DNA from: Erythrobacter sp. SCSIO 43205
GTDB lineage: Bacteria; Pseudomonadota; Alphaproteobacteria; Sphingomonadales; Sphingomonadaceae
Reading direction: 5' to 3'
DNA: 64,000 bases
NCBI RefSeq assembly: GCF_019904235.1
Contig: NZ_CP063202.1
Coordinates: 2,604,001-2,668,000 of the forward strand
Both the position numbers and the translations under genes were made by a program. Numbering within the stretch: position 1 is the stretch's first letter; each line of letters starts with the position of its first letter. A model generated the notes under the pieces. That model was given only the letters and a program-made list of their open reading frames with translations, did no database searches and was not told where the DNA came from. Below are positions 17,419-26,153 of this stretch, piece after piece.

Positions 17419-18207
17419 TCAGCCTGCCAGATTGGGCTGGCCGTTGCTCGCGCTCACTCCGCCGTCGACGGGCAGGTTGACGCCGGTGATGAAGGCGGCA
17501 TCCTCGCTTGCAAGGAAGGCGGCAGCAGCGGCAATGTCCTCAGGCTCGCCAATGCGGCCAAGCGCCACGCGGTTCATGAACGCTTTCATCGTATCCTCAT
17601 TCGACAAAACGCCGTCCACCATGTCAGAACGCGTGATCGACGGGTTGATCGCATTGACCCGCACGCCCTTGGCTCCGATCTGCAAGGCAAGCCCGCGGGT
17701 CAGGTTCGTCACCGCACCTTTGGACGCGTTGTAGATCGGCAGCATACTATCGCCGCCAATGCCCGACACGCTGGAGATATTGACGATAGAACCCCCACCC
17801 GGCATCGCGCTCTTGATCAGATGTGGGATGGCTGCGCGGCTCAGATAGATGACCCCCTTCACATTGATGTCGATGATGCGGTCGATCTCTGCATCGTCAG
17901 TCTTGTGGAGCAAGCCCCCGCCGCCAACGCCGGCATTGTTGACGAGGCAATCGAGCCCGCCAAAGCGTTCCACCGTCTTGGTGATGATTTCATCGGCAAA
18001 GTCCGACTTTGACACATCGCCCGGCACAACCAGAGTGCGGTCTGCATCAAGGGTTTCGGCCACCTTGGCACATTTGGCAGCATTGCGCGCGTTGATGACG
18101 ACATTGGCGCCTTCTGCGTGAAAGCGCCGCGCAATCCCTTCACCGATGCCGCCAGAGGAGCCGGTCACGATTACGGTCTTGCCTGCAAAGCGCTGTGGAT
18201 GGGTCAT
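17419..18207 (-). CDS. Short-chain dehydrogenase/reductase (SDR)
   Basis: A 262-residue classical SDR. Cofactor motif T-G-S-S-G-G-I-G near the N-terminus, R following strand 2 (V-V-I-N-A-R-N) suggesting possible NADP(H) preference, D-V after strand 3, N-N-A-G-V, catalytic Ser in I-V-N-I-S-S-V-S-G, Y-N-A-S-K, and the C-terminal F-I-T-G-V-N-L-P-V-D-G-G. Fold and activity class are certain, substrate is not. The gene is divergent from a VOC-family gene and stands alone otherwise. Confidence 0.92.
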   Translation of the reverse strand: MTHPQRFAGKTVIVTGSSGGIGEGIARRFHAEGANVVINARNAAKCAKVAETLDADRTLVVPGDVSKSDFADEIITKTVERFGGLDCLVNNAGVGGGGLLHKTDDAEIDRIIDINVKGVIYLSRAAIPHLIKSAMPGGGSIVNISSVSGIGGDSMLPIYNASKGAVTNLTRGLALQIGAKGVRVNAINPSITRSDMVDGVLSNEDTMKAFMNRVALGRIGEPEDIAAAAAFLASEDAAFITGVNLPVDGGVSASNGQPNLAG

Positions 18208-18343
18208 GGGATCGGTCCTTTGTGAGTGCGTCAGATTGGAAGGAGCGGTCTATCGCACGGCCAATCGAGCGCGCAAAGAGCCAAAGTTTTGCAGCGATGG
18301 GGTATCAGCCTATGCTCGCCGCTCAGCGCAAGGACACAGCATC

Positions 18344-18748
18344 ATGGACGAGGCGAAGCAAACAGACGCAAAGGGTGCGCGAGTGACGGGATTGGGCGGC
18401 GTGTTTTATGTCGCAAGCGACCCGGAGGCGACGCGGGCATGGTATCGCGACAAGTTGGGCGTGGGCGGTGAATATGGCCCGCAATTTGCGTGGGCGAACG
18501 ATCCCAAGCCGAACCCCTATTCGCTGGTCAGCCATTTCAAGGATGATGAATATATCAAGCCGGGCAAAGGCGGTTTCATGATCAATCTGCGCGTCGATGA
18601 TCTTGATGGCTTTGTGGAGCTGCTCAAATCACGCGATGTCGATGTGCTGGGTACAGCCGATGAAGGCTATGGCAAGTTCGCCTGGATCCTCGATCCCAAC
18701 GGCGTGAAGATTGAGCTTTGGGAACAAATAGCAGAGGAACTTCCCTGA
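18344..18748 (+). CDS. VOC (glyoxalase/dioxygenase superfamily) protein
   Basis: A 134-residue VOC-fold protein: G-L-G-G-V-F-Y-V-A-S-D-P-E-A-T-R-A-W-Y-R-D-K-L-G opens module 1, and F-M-I-N-L-R-V-D-D-L-D-G-F opens module 2, ending W-I-L-D-P-N-G-V-K-I-E-L-W-E. One metal ligand (Glu of I-E-L-W) is visible, but the first-strand His is missing, so a lyase/dioxygenase activity is doubtful. Start set at ATG 18344; upstream in-frame codons run into the divergent SDR gene. Followed by a strong hairpin. Confidence 0.82.
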   Translation: MDEAKQTDAKGARVTGLGGVFYVASDPEATRAWYRDKLGVGGEYGPQFAWANDPKPNPYSLVSHFKDDEYIKPGKGGFMINLRVDDLDGFVELLKSRDVDVLGTADEGYGKFAWILDPNGVKIELWEQIAEELP

Positions 18749-18778
18749 ACAAGGAACCCATGAGGGTGCTGAACGGAA

Positions 18779-18814
18779 CACGGCCCCAACATCGGGAGCG
18801 ATGTTGAGGCCGTG
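18779..18814. terminator. Hairpin terminator between VOC and LuxR-type genes
   Basis: A 14-pair stem with one mismatch (CACGGCC-C-CAACATC / GATGTTG-A-GGCCGTG) and a 6-nt loop sits between convergent stop codons. It has no T-run, so it may act as a bidirectional block or 3' stabiliser. Confidence 0.6.
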
Positions 18815-18894
18815 CGGGTACCAAGGGCGGGATGGCAGCGCCCTTCTTGGGGTCAGGGGGACAGTTGGGCAAAAGCCCTTTTATGAGGCTGCCA

Positions 18895-19527
18895 TCAAGC
18901 GCTCATCTGAGGTGAAATCTGCGGCTCCAGCTTGGCTTCCAATTTGAGCCGCACCGCTTCGGCCGCGTGGCGCGCGCCAAGCTTGTGCATCATATTGGCC
19001 CGGTGAATTTCCACCGTTCGCGGACTGATCTCAAGTTCCCGTGCGATCACTTTGTTCGAGCTGCCCTGAGCGAGCCATTCGAGCACTTCGCGTTCGCGCA
19101 CCGAGAGGCTGGCGATACGGTCGCGCGCTTCGATCATGCGCCGGCGAGCAGCACCAAAAACTTCGGCTTCTTTTTCGATCCGTGAAAGGCACCTTTCAAA
19201 CCGATCTGGATCAAGTGGGAGGGAGAGATAATCAAGCGCCCCCGCTTTGATCGCCTCTACAATCCGGCCTGGACGCGGGTCTGTTTCGACAGCGATTAAG
19301 GGCAACCAGATGCCCAATCGACTGAGCCGATCGAGGATCATTGAGACGCCGCCTTGATCAGGCAAATCGCGGGCAACAATGATCCCTTCGCGCGGTGGGT
19401 GAATGGATAATTCCGAAATGTCGCCATACACTTCTGAATGGTGGCCTAGGGAAAACCCTATGCGTGCCAATTCAGCGCGATGACGGCTATTGGAATCGAT
19501 GAAATGGAGTGTGGCTTTGCGTGACAT
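18895..19527 (-). CDS. LuxR/FixJ-type regulator with atypical receiver
   Basis: 210 residues from ATG 19527 (an upstream GTG at 19563 would add twelve). The C-terminus is a clear GerE/LuxR helix-turn-helix: L-S-V-R-E-R-E-V-L-E-W-L-A-Q-G, then N-K-V-I-A-R-E-L-E-I-S-P-R-T-V-E-I-H. The N-terminus has receiver-like size and strand order, but the phosphoacceptor spacing is off: Ala52 sits four residues before Pro56, with Asp54 two before it. The usual K-P is also L-P (Y-L-S-L-P-L). No partner kinase is nearby. It may be controlled by ligand or protein contact rather than phosphorylation. It lies downstream of Anbu on the same strand, 184 bp away. Confidence 0.8.
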   Translation of the reverse strand: MSRKATLHFIDSNSRHRAELARIGFSLGHHSEVYGDISELSIHPPREGIIVARDLPDQGGVSMILDRLSRLGIWLPLIAVETDPRPGRIVEAIKAGALDYLSLPLDPDRFERCLSRIEKEAEVFGAARRRMIEARDRIASLSVREREVLEWLAQGSSNKVIARELEISPRTVEIHRANMMHKLGARHAAEAVRLKLEAKLEPQISPQMSA

Positions 19528-19710
19528 AAATATGGTGGTGGCCCCACCAGAATTATTATTCACGCACGTCTAACCCCGATATGGAGTCATACCTTCCGGA
19601 AAACCCCCAAAATGTTGATTCCCCCTAGGTTATTCCCTCCAATTCGAACCAATTGACTGCAACCAATCTGGGGTTATCTGCGTGTTAGCCACTTGCTCTT
19701 ACGCGCGGCT

Positions 19711-20448
19711 CTATTTCGAATCGAGTGAATAGTCAGGAAGCGATTCGAACGCAGATTTGAGCGCATCGCCCCAATTGGACGAAATTGTCCTGAAGTATTC
19801 ATCATCCTGAGTGATCCGGCGTTCATGCGTGGCGGCAAATTCATCCTTGCCAATCACCATCAAATCAAGCGGCAGCCCGACCGACAGGTTCGCCTTCAGG
19901 GTGGAGTCAAATGACACCATCAACAGCTTCACCGCATTCTCAATGCTCATATCGCGCTCATAGCCGCGGATGAGAATGGGGCGGCCATATTTCGTCTCAC
20001 CAATCTGAAAGAACGGTGTGTCCGAGCTTGCCTCGATAAAATTGCCTTCCGGATAGATCATGAACAGGCGCGGTTCCATCCCGGCGATCTGTCCTGCGAG
20101 AATGATCGATGCGGTAAAGCGCGAGGTGGTGTTGTTATCCTCCTGCACTTCGCGGATGGTCTGGCGCAGCAGCTTGCCGATCTCGGTTGCCACTGTGAAC
20201 ATGGTTGGCCCGTTCAAAAGCGTCGTCTCGCGCTCATCAGGTTCCTTTGTGCGCTCTTCAAGCTTGCTGACGACCGCCTGTGTCGTAGCAAGATTGCCCG
20301 CAGTCATTACCGCGATCATCCGCTCGCCGGGCACTTGCCATGAAAACATCTTGCGAAACACAGAGATGTTATCGACCCCCGAATTGGTTCGGGTATCGCT
20401 CATCAGGACAAGGCCTTTATCGAGCACCATGCCAACGCAATAGGTCAT
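19711..20448 (-). CDS. Anbu, bacterial proteasome homologue
   Basis: A 245-residue Anbu (ancestral beta subunit) N-terminal nucleophile protein. After Met1 comes Thr, the expected catalytic nucleophile (T-Y-C-V-G-M-V-L). With Thr as 1, Asp is at 17 (L-M-S-D-T-R-T-N) and Lys at 32 (F-R-K-M-F), matching the proteasome catalytic set. Anbu assembles into open helical rings; its peptidase substrate is not established. It is last of a four-gene set with transglutaminase, alpha-E and ATP-grasp genes, the widely conserved Anbu gene cluster. Upstream spacing of 33 bp suggests co-transcription. Confidence 0.93.
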   Translation of the reverse strand: MTYCVGMVLDKGLVLMSDTRTNSGVDNISVFRKMFSWQVPGERMIAVMTAGNLATTQAVVSKLEERTKEPDERETTLLNGPTMFTVATEIGKLLRQTIREVQEDNNTTSRFTASIILAGQIAGMEPRLFMIYPEGNFIEASSDTPFFQIGETKYGRPILIRGYERDMSIENAVKLLMVSFDSTLKANLSVGLPLDLMVIGKDEFAATHERRITQDDEYFRTISSNWGDALKSAFESLPDYSLDSK

Positions 20449-20481
20449 TTAGGTCGCTTTCTAATCTGCCGGACTGATCGG

Positions 20482-21291
20482 CTACTGGTTTTGCTGTTCA
20501 ACTTCGAGATTGACGGTGAGCATTTGCTCTGTCGCCCCAAAGCTGATGCCAGTCACCGGCGCTGCATCGCGATAATCGCGGCCCGTTGCAACCCTGACAT
20601 AGCGCGGATCAGGACTTATCCCATTGGACACATCAAAGCCGACCCAGCCAAGTCCATCCACGTGAGCCTCAGCCCAGGCATGGGTTGCCTCTTGCTCGAT
20701 GCGGTCATTCATCATCAGATAACCAGAGACATAACGCGCCGGAATATCGAACAGGCGTGCCAGACCGATGAAGATGTGCGCGTGGTCCTGACACACGCCC
20801 TCGCCTACAACCACCGCCTCTTCGGCCTTGGTTGCAACGCCTGTCGCGCCTTTCCCATAAGCAACCCGTTTTGCGACATGGGCTGACAATTCGTGGAGGA
20901 AATCGACACCCGGCTCATCAGGCTTGCCGATTTCGCGCGCAAGGTTGTGCATCTGTAAGCCCGGACGCGTCAGATCGGTTTGGCCAAGAAAGCTCCACAG
21001 GGGCAAATGCCCTGAATGCTGACCGATCACGCCTGCATGATCGCTCGTCTCAACTTCGCCCTTGCACGTGACCGTGACCTCTTTTGCCCCCGGCTCGACA
21101 CAGATGAGCTTTACCGAGTTGAAATTCTGGTCCTCATATTCGAGTTCGCAGTGAGCGTTCTCGTAAAGCATTTCCCAGTCAAGGATGGTCTGCCCTTGCG
21201 TTTCCTTAGGCACGAGCCGCAAGCGTTGAAGCGCGTGCACGACGGGCTCCTCAAAGGCGTAGTGGGTGGTGTGACGGATCGCGAGTTTCAT
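20482..21291 (-). CDS. Transglutaminase-like protein of the Anbu cluster
   Basis: A 269-residue protein with a transglutaminase N-terminal beta domain (residues 1-150; I-R-H-T-T-H-Y-A-F-E-E-P-V) and a papain-like transglutaminase core. Catalytic Cys in G-E-G-V-C-Q-D-H-A-H, His in T-H-A-W-A-E-A-H-V, and Asp in G-F-D-V-S-N-G. Such proteins can be peptidases or amide-bond-forming enzymes. In this cluster they are predicted to handle a peptide-like tag or metabolite made by the ATP-grasp enzyme. Ends 33 bp before Anbu; the alpha-E gene ends 10 bp upstream of its start. Confidence 0.9.
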   Translation of the reverse strand: MKLAIRHTTHYAFEEPVVHALQRLRLVPKETQGQTILDWEMLYENAHCELEYEDQNFNSVKLICVEPGAKEVTVTCKGEVETSDHAGVIGQHSGHLPLWSFLGQTDLTRPGLQMHNLAREIGKPDEPGVDFLHELSAHVAKRVAYGKGATGVATKAEEAVVVGEGVCQDHAHIFIGLARLFDIPARYVSGYLMMNDRIEQEATHAWAEAHVDGLGWVGFDVSNGISPDPRYVRVATGRDYRDAAPVTGISFGATEQMLTVNLEVEQQNQ

Positions 21292-21301
21292 TTGCTATGC
21301 C

Positions 21302-22246
21302 TCACGATAAGAACCTGTAGTCTTCGATGATCGCCTCACTGATCGCGGCGTTGTGCGCTTGGAACTCCATCAGGAACTCGTGCAACCCCTGTTCAAAGAT
21401 CGCATCGACGCTGAGGCCGGAAATATCGCTTTCCTTTGCGGCAAGAAGCGCGCTGCATTTGCCTTCGCGGTCGTGGATTTCAGCGAGCTTTTGCAGGTGA
21501 ATGCGCACCGCGTTGCGGCAAAAGGCAAGGCTGCGCGGGAAGCGGTTGTCGAGCACGAGAAACTCTACAATCGATCTGGCATCAATATTGCCGCGGTTGA
21601 TCCAGCTGAAACTGCTGACCCCTGCAACCGATCGCAGCACCTGCTCCCACTGCCCGGTGTCAAGGCTTGAGCCGACATAGGAGAGCGAGGGAAGCAGAAG
21701 ATAATACTTCATATCAAGGATGCGTGCGGTGCTTTCGGCGCGTTCAATATAGGTGCCTGCGCGGCCAAAGTGGCGGCCCTCATCGCGCAGGATCGTGCAA
21801 TCCATCGCGCCATGCACATGGGTGCCAGTGCGCCTCAAGCGTTCAAGCAGCCCGCCAAGTGCGGTCGGGCTGACCGGTCGCGAAAGCTGTTTATCCAGCC
21901 ATATCCAGTTTTCATTGACCGCTTCCCACACCTCGCTCGAAAGGCAGGTCCGCGCGGTTCGGGCATTGTTGCGCACCGCGCGCATCATCTCGCGCACATT
22001 GGCAGGATTGGCTGGACTGCGCAGGACAAAATTCCAGACACTTGCCCCTTCATAGTCGTCATGCTCGGCCTCAAACGCATCTTTGAGCCCAAGCGTGGAG
22101 ATAACCGAACGCCATTCATCACGCGCGGTTTCGACATCGCGGGTCAGCGCCATGCGCAGCCCTGCCTCAAGCAGGCGCGCGGTGTTCTCTGCCCGCTCAA
22201 GATAGCGGAACATCCAGAACAGGCCGTTGGCGGTGCGGCCTAGCAT
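21302..22246 (-). CDS. Alpha-E domain protein
   Basis: A 314-residue, mostly helical alpha-E domain protein: M-L-G-R-T-A-N-G-L-F-W-M-F-R-Y-L-E-R-A-E is the family start, with G-R-A-G-T-Y-I-E-R-A-E-S-T-A-R-I-L-D repeating the E-R-A-E/R motif mid-protein. Alpha-E proteins of unknown biochemistry almost always accompany circularly permuted ATP-grasp and transglutaminase proteins. It lies between those genes here, 31 bp after the ATP-grasp gene and 10 bp before the transglutaminase gene. Confidence 0.92.
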   Translation of the reverse strand: MLGRTANGLFWMFRYLERAENTARLLEAGLRMALTRDVETARDEWRSVISTLGLKDAFEAEHDDYEGASVWNFVLRSPANPANVREMMRAVRNNARTARTCLSSEVWEAVNENWIWLDKQLSRPVSPTALGGLLERLRRTGTHVHGAMDCTILRDEGRHFGRAGTYIERAESTARILDMKYYLLLPSLSYVGSSLDTGQWEQVLRSVAGVSSFSWINRGNIDARSIVEFLVLDNRFPRSLAFCRNAVRIHLQKLAEIHDREGKCSALLAAKESDISGLSVDAIFEQGLHEFLMEFQAHNAAISEAIIEDYRFLS

Positions 22247-22277
22247 GAGCGTGCTCCTGTGATGCGAGAGCCAGCCA

Positions 22278-23729
22278 TCAGCCCTGAAGCACCCATGTAT
22301 CTTTGGTCCCGCCGCCTTGCGAGCTGTTCACAACCAGCGACCCTTCTTTAAGCGCCACCCGCGTCAGTCCGCCCGGCGTGATGTCGATGCCATCGGGCGA
22401 CACAAGCACGTAGGGGCGAAGGTCCACGTGTCGGGGCACAAGGCCTTTGTTCGTGTAAATCGGACAGGTTGAAAGCGAGAGCGTTGGCTGAGCGATGTAG
22501 TTTTCAGGACTTGCCTCAAGTTTCGCTCGAAACTCTTTAACCTGCTTCTTGGTCGCGGTTGGTCCGATCAACATACCATAGCCACCAGAGCCGTGGACTT
22601 CCTTCACCACCAACTCTTCCAGATTGTCGAGCACATAAGCTAAGCTGTCCGGGTCAGCGCAGCGCCATGTCTCGACATTGGGCAGAAGCGGCTTTTCCCC
22701 GGTATAAAATTCGACGATCTCAGGCATGAAGGAATAGATCGCCTTATCGTCCGATACGCCTGTGCCCGGCGCATTGGCGATGGTTACACCGCCCGAACGA
22801 TACACATCCATGATGCCCGGCACGCCCAATACGCTGTCAGGATGGAAGGTCAGCGGATCGAGATATTCATCATCCACGCGGCGATAGATCACATCAACCG
22901 GCTCAAACCCGCGTGTCGTGCGCATCTGCACCCGGCCATCAATTACGCGCAGATCTGAACCCTCCACCAATTCAGCGCCCATCTGATCGGCAAGAAAGGC
23001 GTGCTCGAAATAAGCGGAATTGTAGATACCCGGTGTCAGCACTGCGACGTTGGGTTTGCGCCCGCCGCTTGCATCAAACTTGGGCGGTGCACAGGCCGCC
23101 AATGAGCGCGCGAGGCGGCGCGGATAATTGGAAACGGGTTCAACCTTGATCTTGCTAAACAGGTCCGGAAACATCTCCATCATGGTTTCGCGGTTTTCGA
23201 GCATATAGGATACACCAGAAGGCGTTCTCGCATTGTCTTCGAGCACAAACCATTGGTCAGGTCCGGTGCGCACCAGATCGATCCCGACGATATGGGTGTA
23301 AACCCCGCCCGGTGGTGCCATGCCGACCATATGCGGGAGCCATGCATCGTTTTCGCGAAGCAGCCTTTCAGGCAAGCGGCCTGAACGGATTATCTCTTGG
23401 CGGTGATAAAGGTCGTAAAGGAAAGCGTTGAGCGCCCTTACCCGCTGCTCAATCCCGCGCGTCAGGCGGCGCCATTCGTCCGCCGTGATAATGCGCGGCA
23501 CCATGTCAAACGGGATCAGACGCTCTTCTGCCTCATCCTCGCCATAAACATTGAAGGTGATACCCGTGCGGCGAAAACTTTCATCCGCCTCGCGGTTCTT
23601 GCGTTTGAGAAAGCCGGGCTCTTGTCCAGCGTACCATTCACCATAAGCAGCGTAAGCAGGCCGTGTCGATCCGGCCTCATGCCTCATTTCATCGAAATGG
23701 CCCGGCGTGTCGGACACGCTTTGTGTCAT
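22278..23729 (-). CDS. Circularly permuted ATP-grasp type 2 protein
   Basis: A 483-residue circularly permuted ATP-grasp enzyme predicted to form peptide or amide bonds. Signature segments: R-R-T-G-I-T-F-N-V-Y, V-G-I-D-L-V-R-T-G-P-D-Q-W-F-V-L-E-D-N, P-S-G-V-S-Y-M-L-E-N-R, G-V-S-D-D-K-A-I-Y, and the phosphate-binding E-V-H-G-S-G-G-Y-G-M. ATG 23729 is chosen because AAGGGGAAGC precedes it; a GTG eight codons upstream is less likely. First gene of the Anbu set, 120 bp downstream of tandem alpha/beta-hydrolase genes on the same strand. Confidence 0.9.
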   Translation of the reverse strand: MTQSVSDTPGHFDEMRHEAGSTRPAYAAYGEWYAGQEPGFLKRKNREADESFRRTGITFNVYGEDEAEERLIPFDMVPRIITADEWRRLTRGIEQRVRALNAFLYDLYHRQEIIRSGRLPERLLRENDAWLPHMVGMAPPGGVYTHIVGIDLVRTGPDQWFVLEDNARTPSGVSYMLENRETMMEMFPDLFSKIKVEPVSNYPRRLARSLAACAPPKFDASGGRKPNVAVLTPGIYNSAYFEHAFLADQMGAELVEGSDLRVIDGRVQMRTTRGFEPVDVIYRRVDDEYLDPLTFHPDSVLGVPGIMDVYRSGGVTIANAPGTGVSDDKAIYSFMPEIVEFYTGEKPLLPNVETWRCADPDSLAYVLDNLEELVVKEVHGSGGYGMLIGPTATKKQVKEFRAKLEASPENYIAQPTLSLSTCPIYTNKGLVPRHVDLRPYVLVSPDGIDITPGGLTRVALKEGSLVVNSSQGGGTKDTWVLQG

Positions 23730-23848
23730 GCTTCCCCTTGCGCTTTGCTGCACTTGCGAAGACGTGAGAATACATATCGCGCAGCAAAAGGGAAGCTAGA
23801 CCTTGGAATTTATGGAAAAAGCGGCGAAACCCGCGCGATTGCCCGCGC

Positions 23849-24634
23849 TCAAACGGAAGCCGCGCGCTCTAATTCTGCGAGCACAGCCTGAATGGATTGA
23901 GGGGCATAGGCAAAGCCGCAATGCGTAACTTTGACAGCGATTGCCCGGTCCCGCTCCCCCGGCAGACCAGAGGCTGCGTGCGGGGCAATCATCCCATCGT
24001 CAGGGCTCCACATGGCCACAGTTTCAACTGGCGGCTTGGCGCTAAGATCAACGTCAATCGGAGGCTCATCAACCCGATGGCCGGTGACCGCCTGATAAAT
24101 GCGCCAGACATTGTTTGCCCGCGGGCTACCTGAAAAGGGCGAACCCATGGTAATGACCTTCGACACCAGGCCCGGATACCGCTTCGCCAGTTCGCGCGCA
24201 TACAATCCGCCAAGGCTCCACCCCAGCAAGACGACAGGTTCCTGATAACGGTCACACACCGCGATAAGCCGTGCTTCGAGCGTTTGCAGCGTTTCTTCCG
24301 CAACGCCCCAATTGCGGCCCAGCCCCCACTTCTTGGTCTTATGTCCAGCCGCCTCAAGGTTGCGCGCCAAGAAACGCATTTGCGCAGGGCTGGCGCCAAA
24401 ACCGGGCAAGAGAATGATCTTTTGCGGCCTTGTCGCGGTCTGCACGTCAAATTTACGCACTGACCTTAAAATCGGTTTGAACAGCACCTCAAGCTCAGCC
24501 ACCATGCGGCGAAAGGGCGGTTTGCCCACCTCTTCATCGGGGTAATGTCCCCGCGCAAGCGCGATGCGATTGGCAAGCTCGCTTTCGCCAAAACGTGCCT
24601 TGGAGGCGGCAAAAAAGGTTTCAAGAGATGTCAT
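23849..24634 (-). CDS. Alpha/beta hydrolase, copy B of a tandem pair
   Basis: A 261-residue alpha/beta hydrolase. Oxyanion strand I-I-L-L-P-G-F-G, nucleophile elbow G-W-S-L-G-G, acid W-S-P-D-D-G-M-I-A-P and His in V-T-H-C-G-F complete a catalytic triad. The unusual N-terminal helix region (about residues 1-65) and the G-R-N-W-G-V-A-E-E-T-L segment are shared with its upstream paralogue (24752-25537), roughly half the residues being identical. It has no secretion signal. Esterase or lipase-like activity is likely; the substrate is unknown. It ends just upstream of the Anbu-cluster ATP-grasp gene. Confidence 0.88.
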   Translation of the reverse strand: MTSLETFFAASKARFGESELANRIALARGHYPDEEVGKPPFRRMVAELEVLFKPILRSVRKFDVQTATRPQKIILLPGFGASPAQMRFLARNLEAAGHKTKKWGLGRNWGVAEETLQTLEARLIAVCDRYQEPVVLLGWSLGGLYARELAKRYPGLVSKVITMGSPFSGSPRANNVWRIYQAVTGHRVDEPPIDVDLSAKPPVETVAMWSPDDGMIAPHAASGLPGERDRAIAVKVTHCGFAYAPQSIQAVLAELERAASV

Positions 24635-24751
24635 TAAAGCTTCATGTCGCCATCAGGTTGAATGCGAAGTGAAGCAAAACTGTAACATTGAAAGGCGCAT
24701 CGACCAATACACAAACGCTAAGGGATTTTGCGCGTTGAGAGAGGCGAAAGC

Positions 24752-25537
24752 TTACATCGCTGGCGCTCGGTCGAGTTCGGCAAGGACTGCCATGATCGCT
24801 TTGGGATCATAGGTGAAGCCGGCATGGGTGCACCGCAGCGCTATAGCGCGGTCGCGTTCGCCCGGTTTGCCAGCCGCGCTGCGCGGGCCGATGGCGCCAT
24901 CATTGGGGCTCCAGAAAGCGATGGTTTCAACCGCCGGCTTTTCCGAGGCGTCGGTATCGATCCCCGGCTCATCAACGCTCTCACCCGTGATGACCGAATA
25001 GAGCCGCCAGATATTGTTGCTGCGCCGGGAACCGGAAAAAGGCGAGCCCAGTGTAATGACTTTTGAAATGCAGTCAGGGTGCAGCTTGGCAAGCTCACGC
25101 GCGTAAAGCCCACCAAGGCTCCACCCGACGAGCGCGACCTGGCCGCCGCTTTTTTTACACACATCAAGCAGCCTTGCCTCAAGGCCCTGCAACGTTTCTT
25201 CCGCAACGCCCCAATTGCGCCCCTGCCCCCAATCCTTGGCCGTGTGCCCCGCCTCTTCAAGCAATTGCGCCATATAGCGCATTCGCGAGGGGCCATGGCC
25301 AAAGCCGGGGAAAAGGATCACGGTCTGAGGGCGTTCAGCTTTGGGCAAATCGAACTTGCGCAACCACCGGCGCGCAGGTTCGATCAAAAGGTCCGCCTCG
25401 CCCATGAACTTCAAGAAGCTGGGCTTGCCCATCTCCTCTTGCGTGTAGTCGCCAGAGGCCAATTGGATACGGCGCGCAAGCTCAGTCTGCGTGAGAGCCG
25501 CCTTGGATGAAGCCAGAAAATGTTCGATCTTCGACAT
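24752..25537 (-). CDS. Alpha/beta hydrolase, copy A of a tandem pair
   Basis: A 261-residue paralogue, identical in length to the next gene. Triad elements are G-W-S-L-G-G, W-S-P-N-D-G-A-I-G-P and C-T-H-A-G-F; it shares G-R-N-W-G-V-A-E-E-T-L and G-S-P-F-S-G-S. In the acid segment, D-D of copy B is N-D here, but the aligned triad Asp is retained. It arose by tandem duplication with both catalytic sets kept, suggesting substrate divergence. The gap to copy B is 117 bp and to the DUF3617 gene 43 bp. Confidence 0.88.
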   Translation of the reverse strand: MSKIEHFLASSKAALTQTELARRIQLASGDYTQEEMGKPSFLKFMGEADLLIEPARRWLRKFDLPKAERPQTVILFPGFGHGPSRMRYMAQLLEEAGHTAKDWGQGRNWGVAEETLQGLEARLLDVCKKSGGQVALVGWSLGGLYARELAKLHPDCISKVITLGSPFSGSRRSNNIWRLYSVITGESVDEPGIDTDASEKPAVETIAFWSPNDGAIGPRSAAGKPGERDRAIALRCTHAGFTYDPKAIMAVLAELDRAPAM

Positions 25538-25580
25538 GGCCGCTCAAACTTACAGGCGAGGCGTGAATAGGGTGTGAAGC

Positions 25581-26153
25581 CTATTCAGGGCAGTCACCCA
25601 CACGTTTGCCCGCCGCTTTTGCATTGATTTTCATCGGGCCCATTTCCGATCCGTCCATGGAAATCTTCATCTCCATCGAATAGCTCGTCTCATCGTAAGA
25701 CCCGGTGTTGGTGATGGTTGCTGTGCCCGACTGAGGATCTTTGCACACCATCGCCATGTCAATCGAGCCACCGCCAAATTCGAACTTGGAATATTCGCAG
25801 TCCGCCGCATCGCTGCCGGAGAACATTTCTGCAGCCGGCTCTTTGGCTTCGTCCTCGCTGATACATCTGTCGGTTGTCGTCTTTTGCCCGCGCATCGCAT
25901 CAAGCATAGGCCCGACCATGCCGCGCGCTTCTGGTGGCAATTGGCTGTCATCAAATTCGATATCGACAAATTCGACCGTATTTTCCCATTGGCCCGGAGA
26001 GAGCGTCAGGTCAGAATTGGCGAGCACGCTTTCCACCTCGTCCTGCGTGATGGTGCCATCACCATCGGCATCGGCTTCCGGTTCGGTGCTGCACGCGGCA
26101 AGTGCGATTGCTGATGCAAGCGCGCCTGCGCCCACGAATTTGATGATCGACAT
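25581..26153 (-). CDS. DUF3617 lipoprotein with an EF-hand loop
   Basis: A 190-residue lipoprotein: signal helix ending I-A-L-A-A-C (lipobox-like), then an acidic segment containing D-A-D-G-D-G-T-I-T-Q-D-E, which fits the 12-residue EF-hand loop. A DUF3617 domain follows (L-S-P-G-Q-W-E-N-T-V-E, Cys pairs at C-I-S and D-C-E-Y, ending G-K-R-V-G-D-C-P-E). DUF3617 proteins are periplasmic proteins of unknown function. Only one EF-hand-like loop is present, so it may bind calcium weakly or just resemble the motif. Divergent from uvrB. Confidence 0.85.
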   Translation of the reverse strand: MSIIKFVGAGALASAIALAACSTEPEADADGDGTITQDEVESVLANSDLTLSPGQWENTVEFVDIEFDDSQLPPEARGMVGPMLDAMRGQKTTTDRCISEDEAKEPAAEMFSGSDAADCEYSKFEFGGGSIDMAMVCKDPQSGTATITNTGSYDETSYSMEMKISMDGSEMGPMKINAKAAGKRVGDCPE

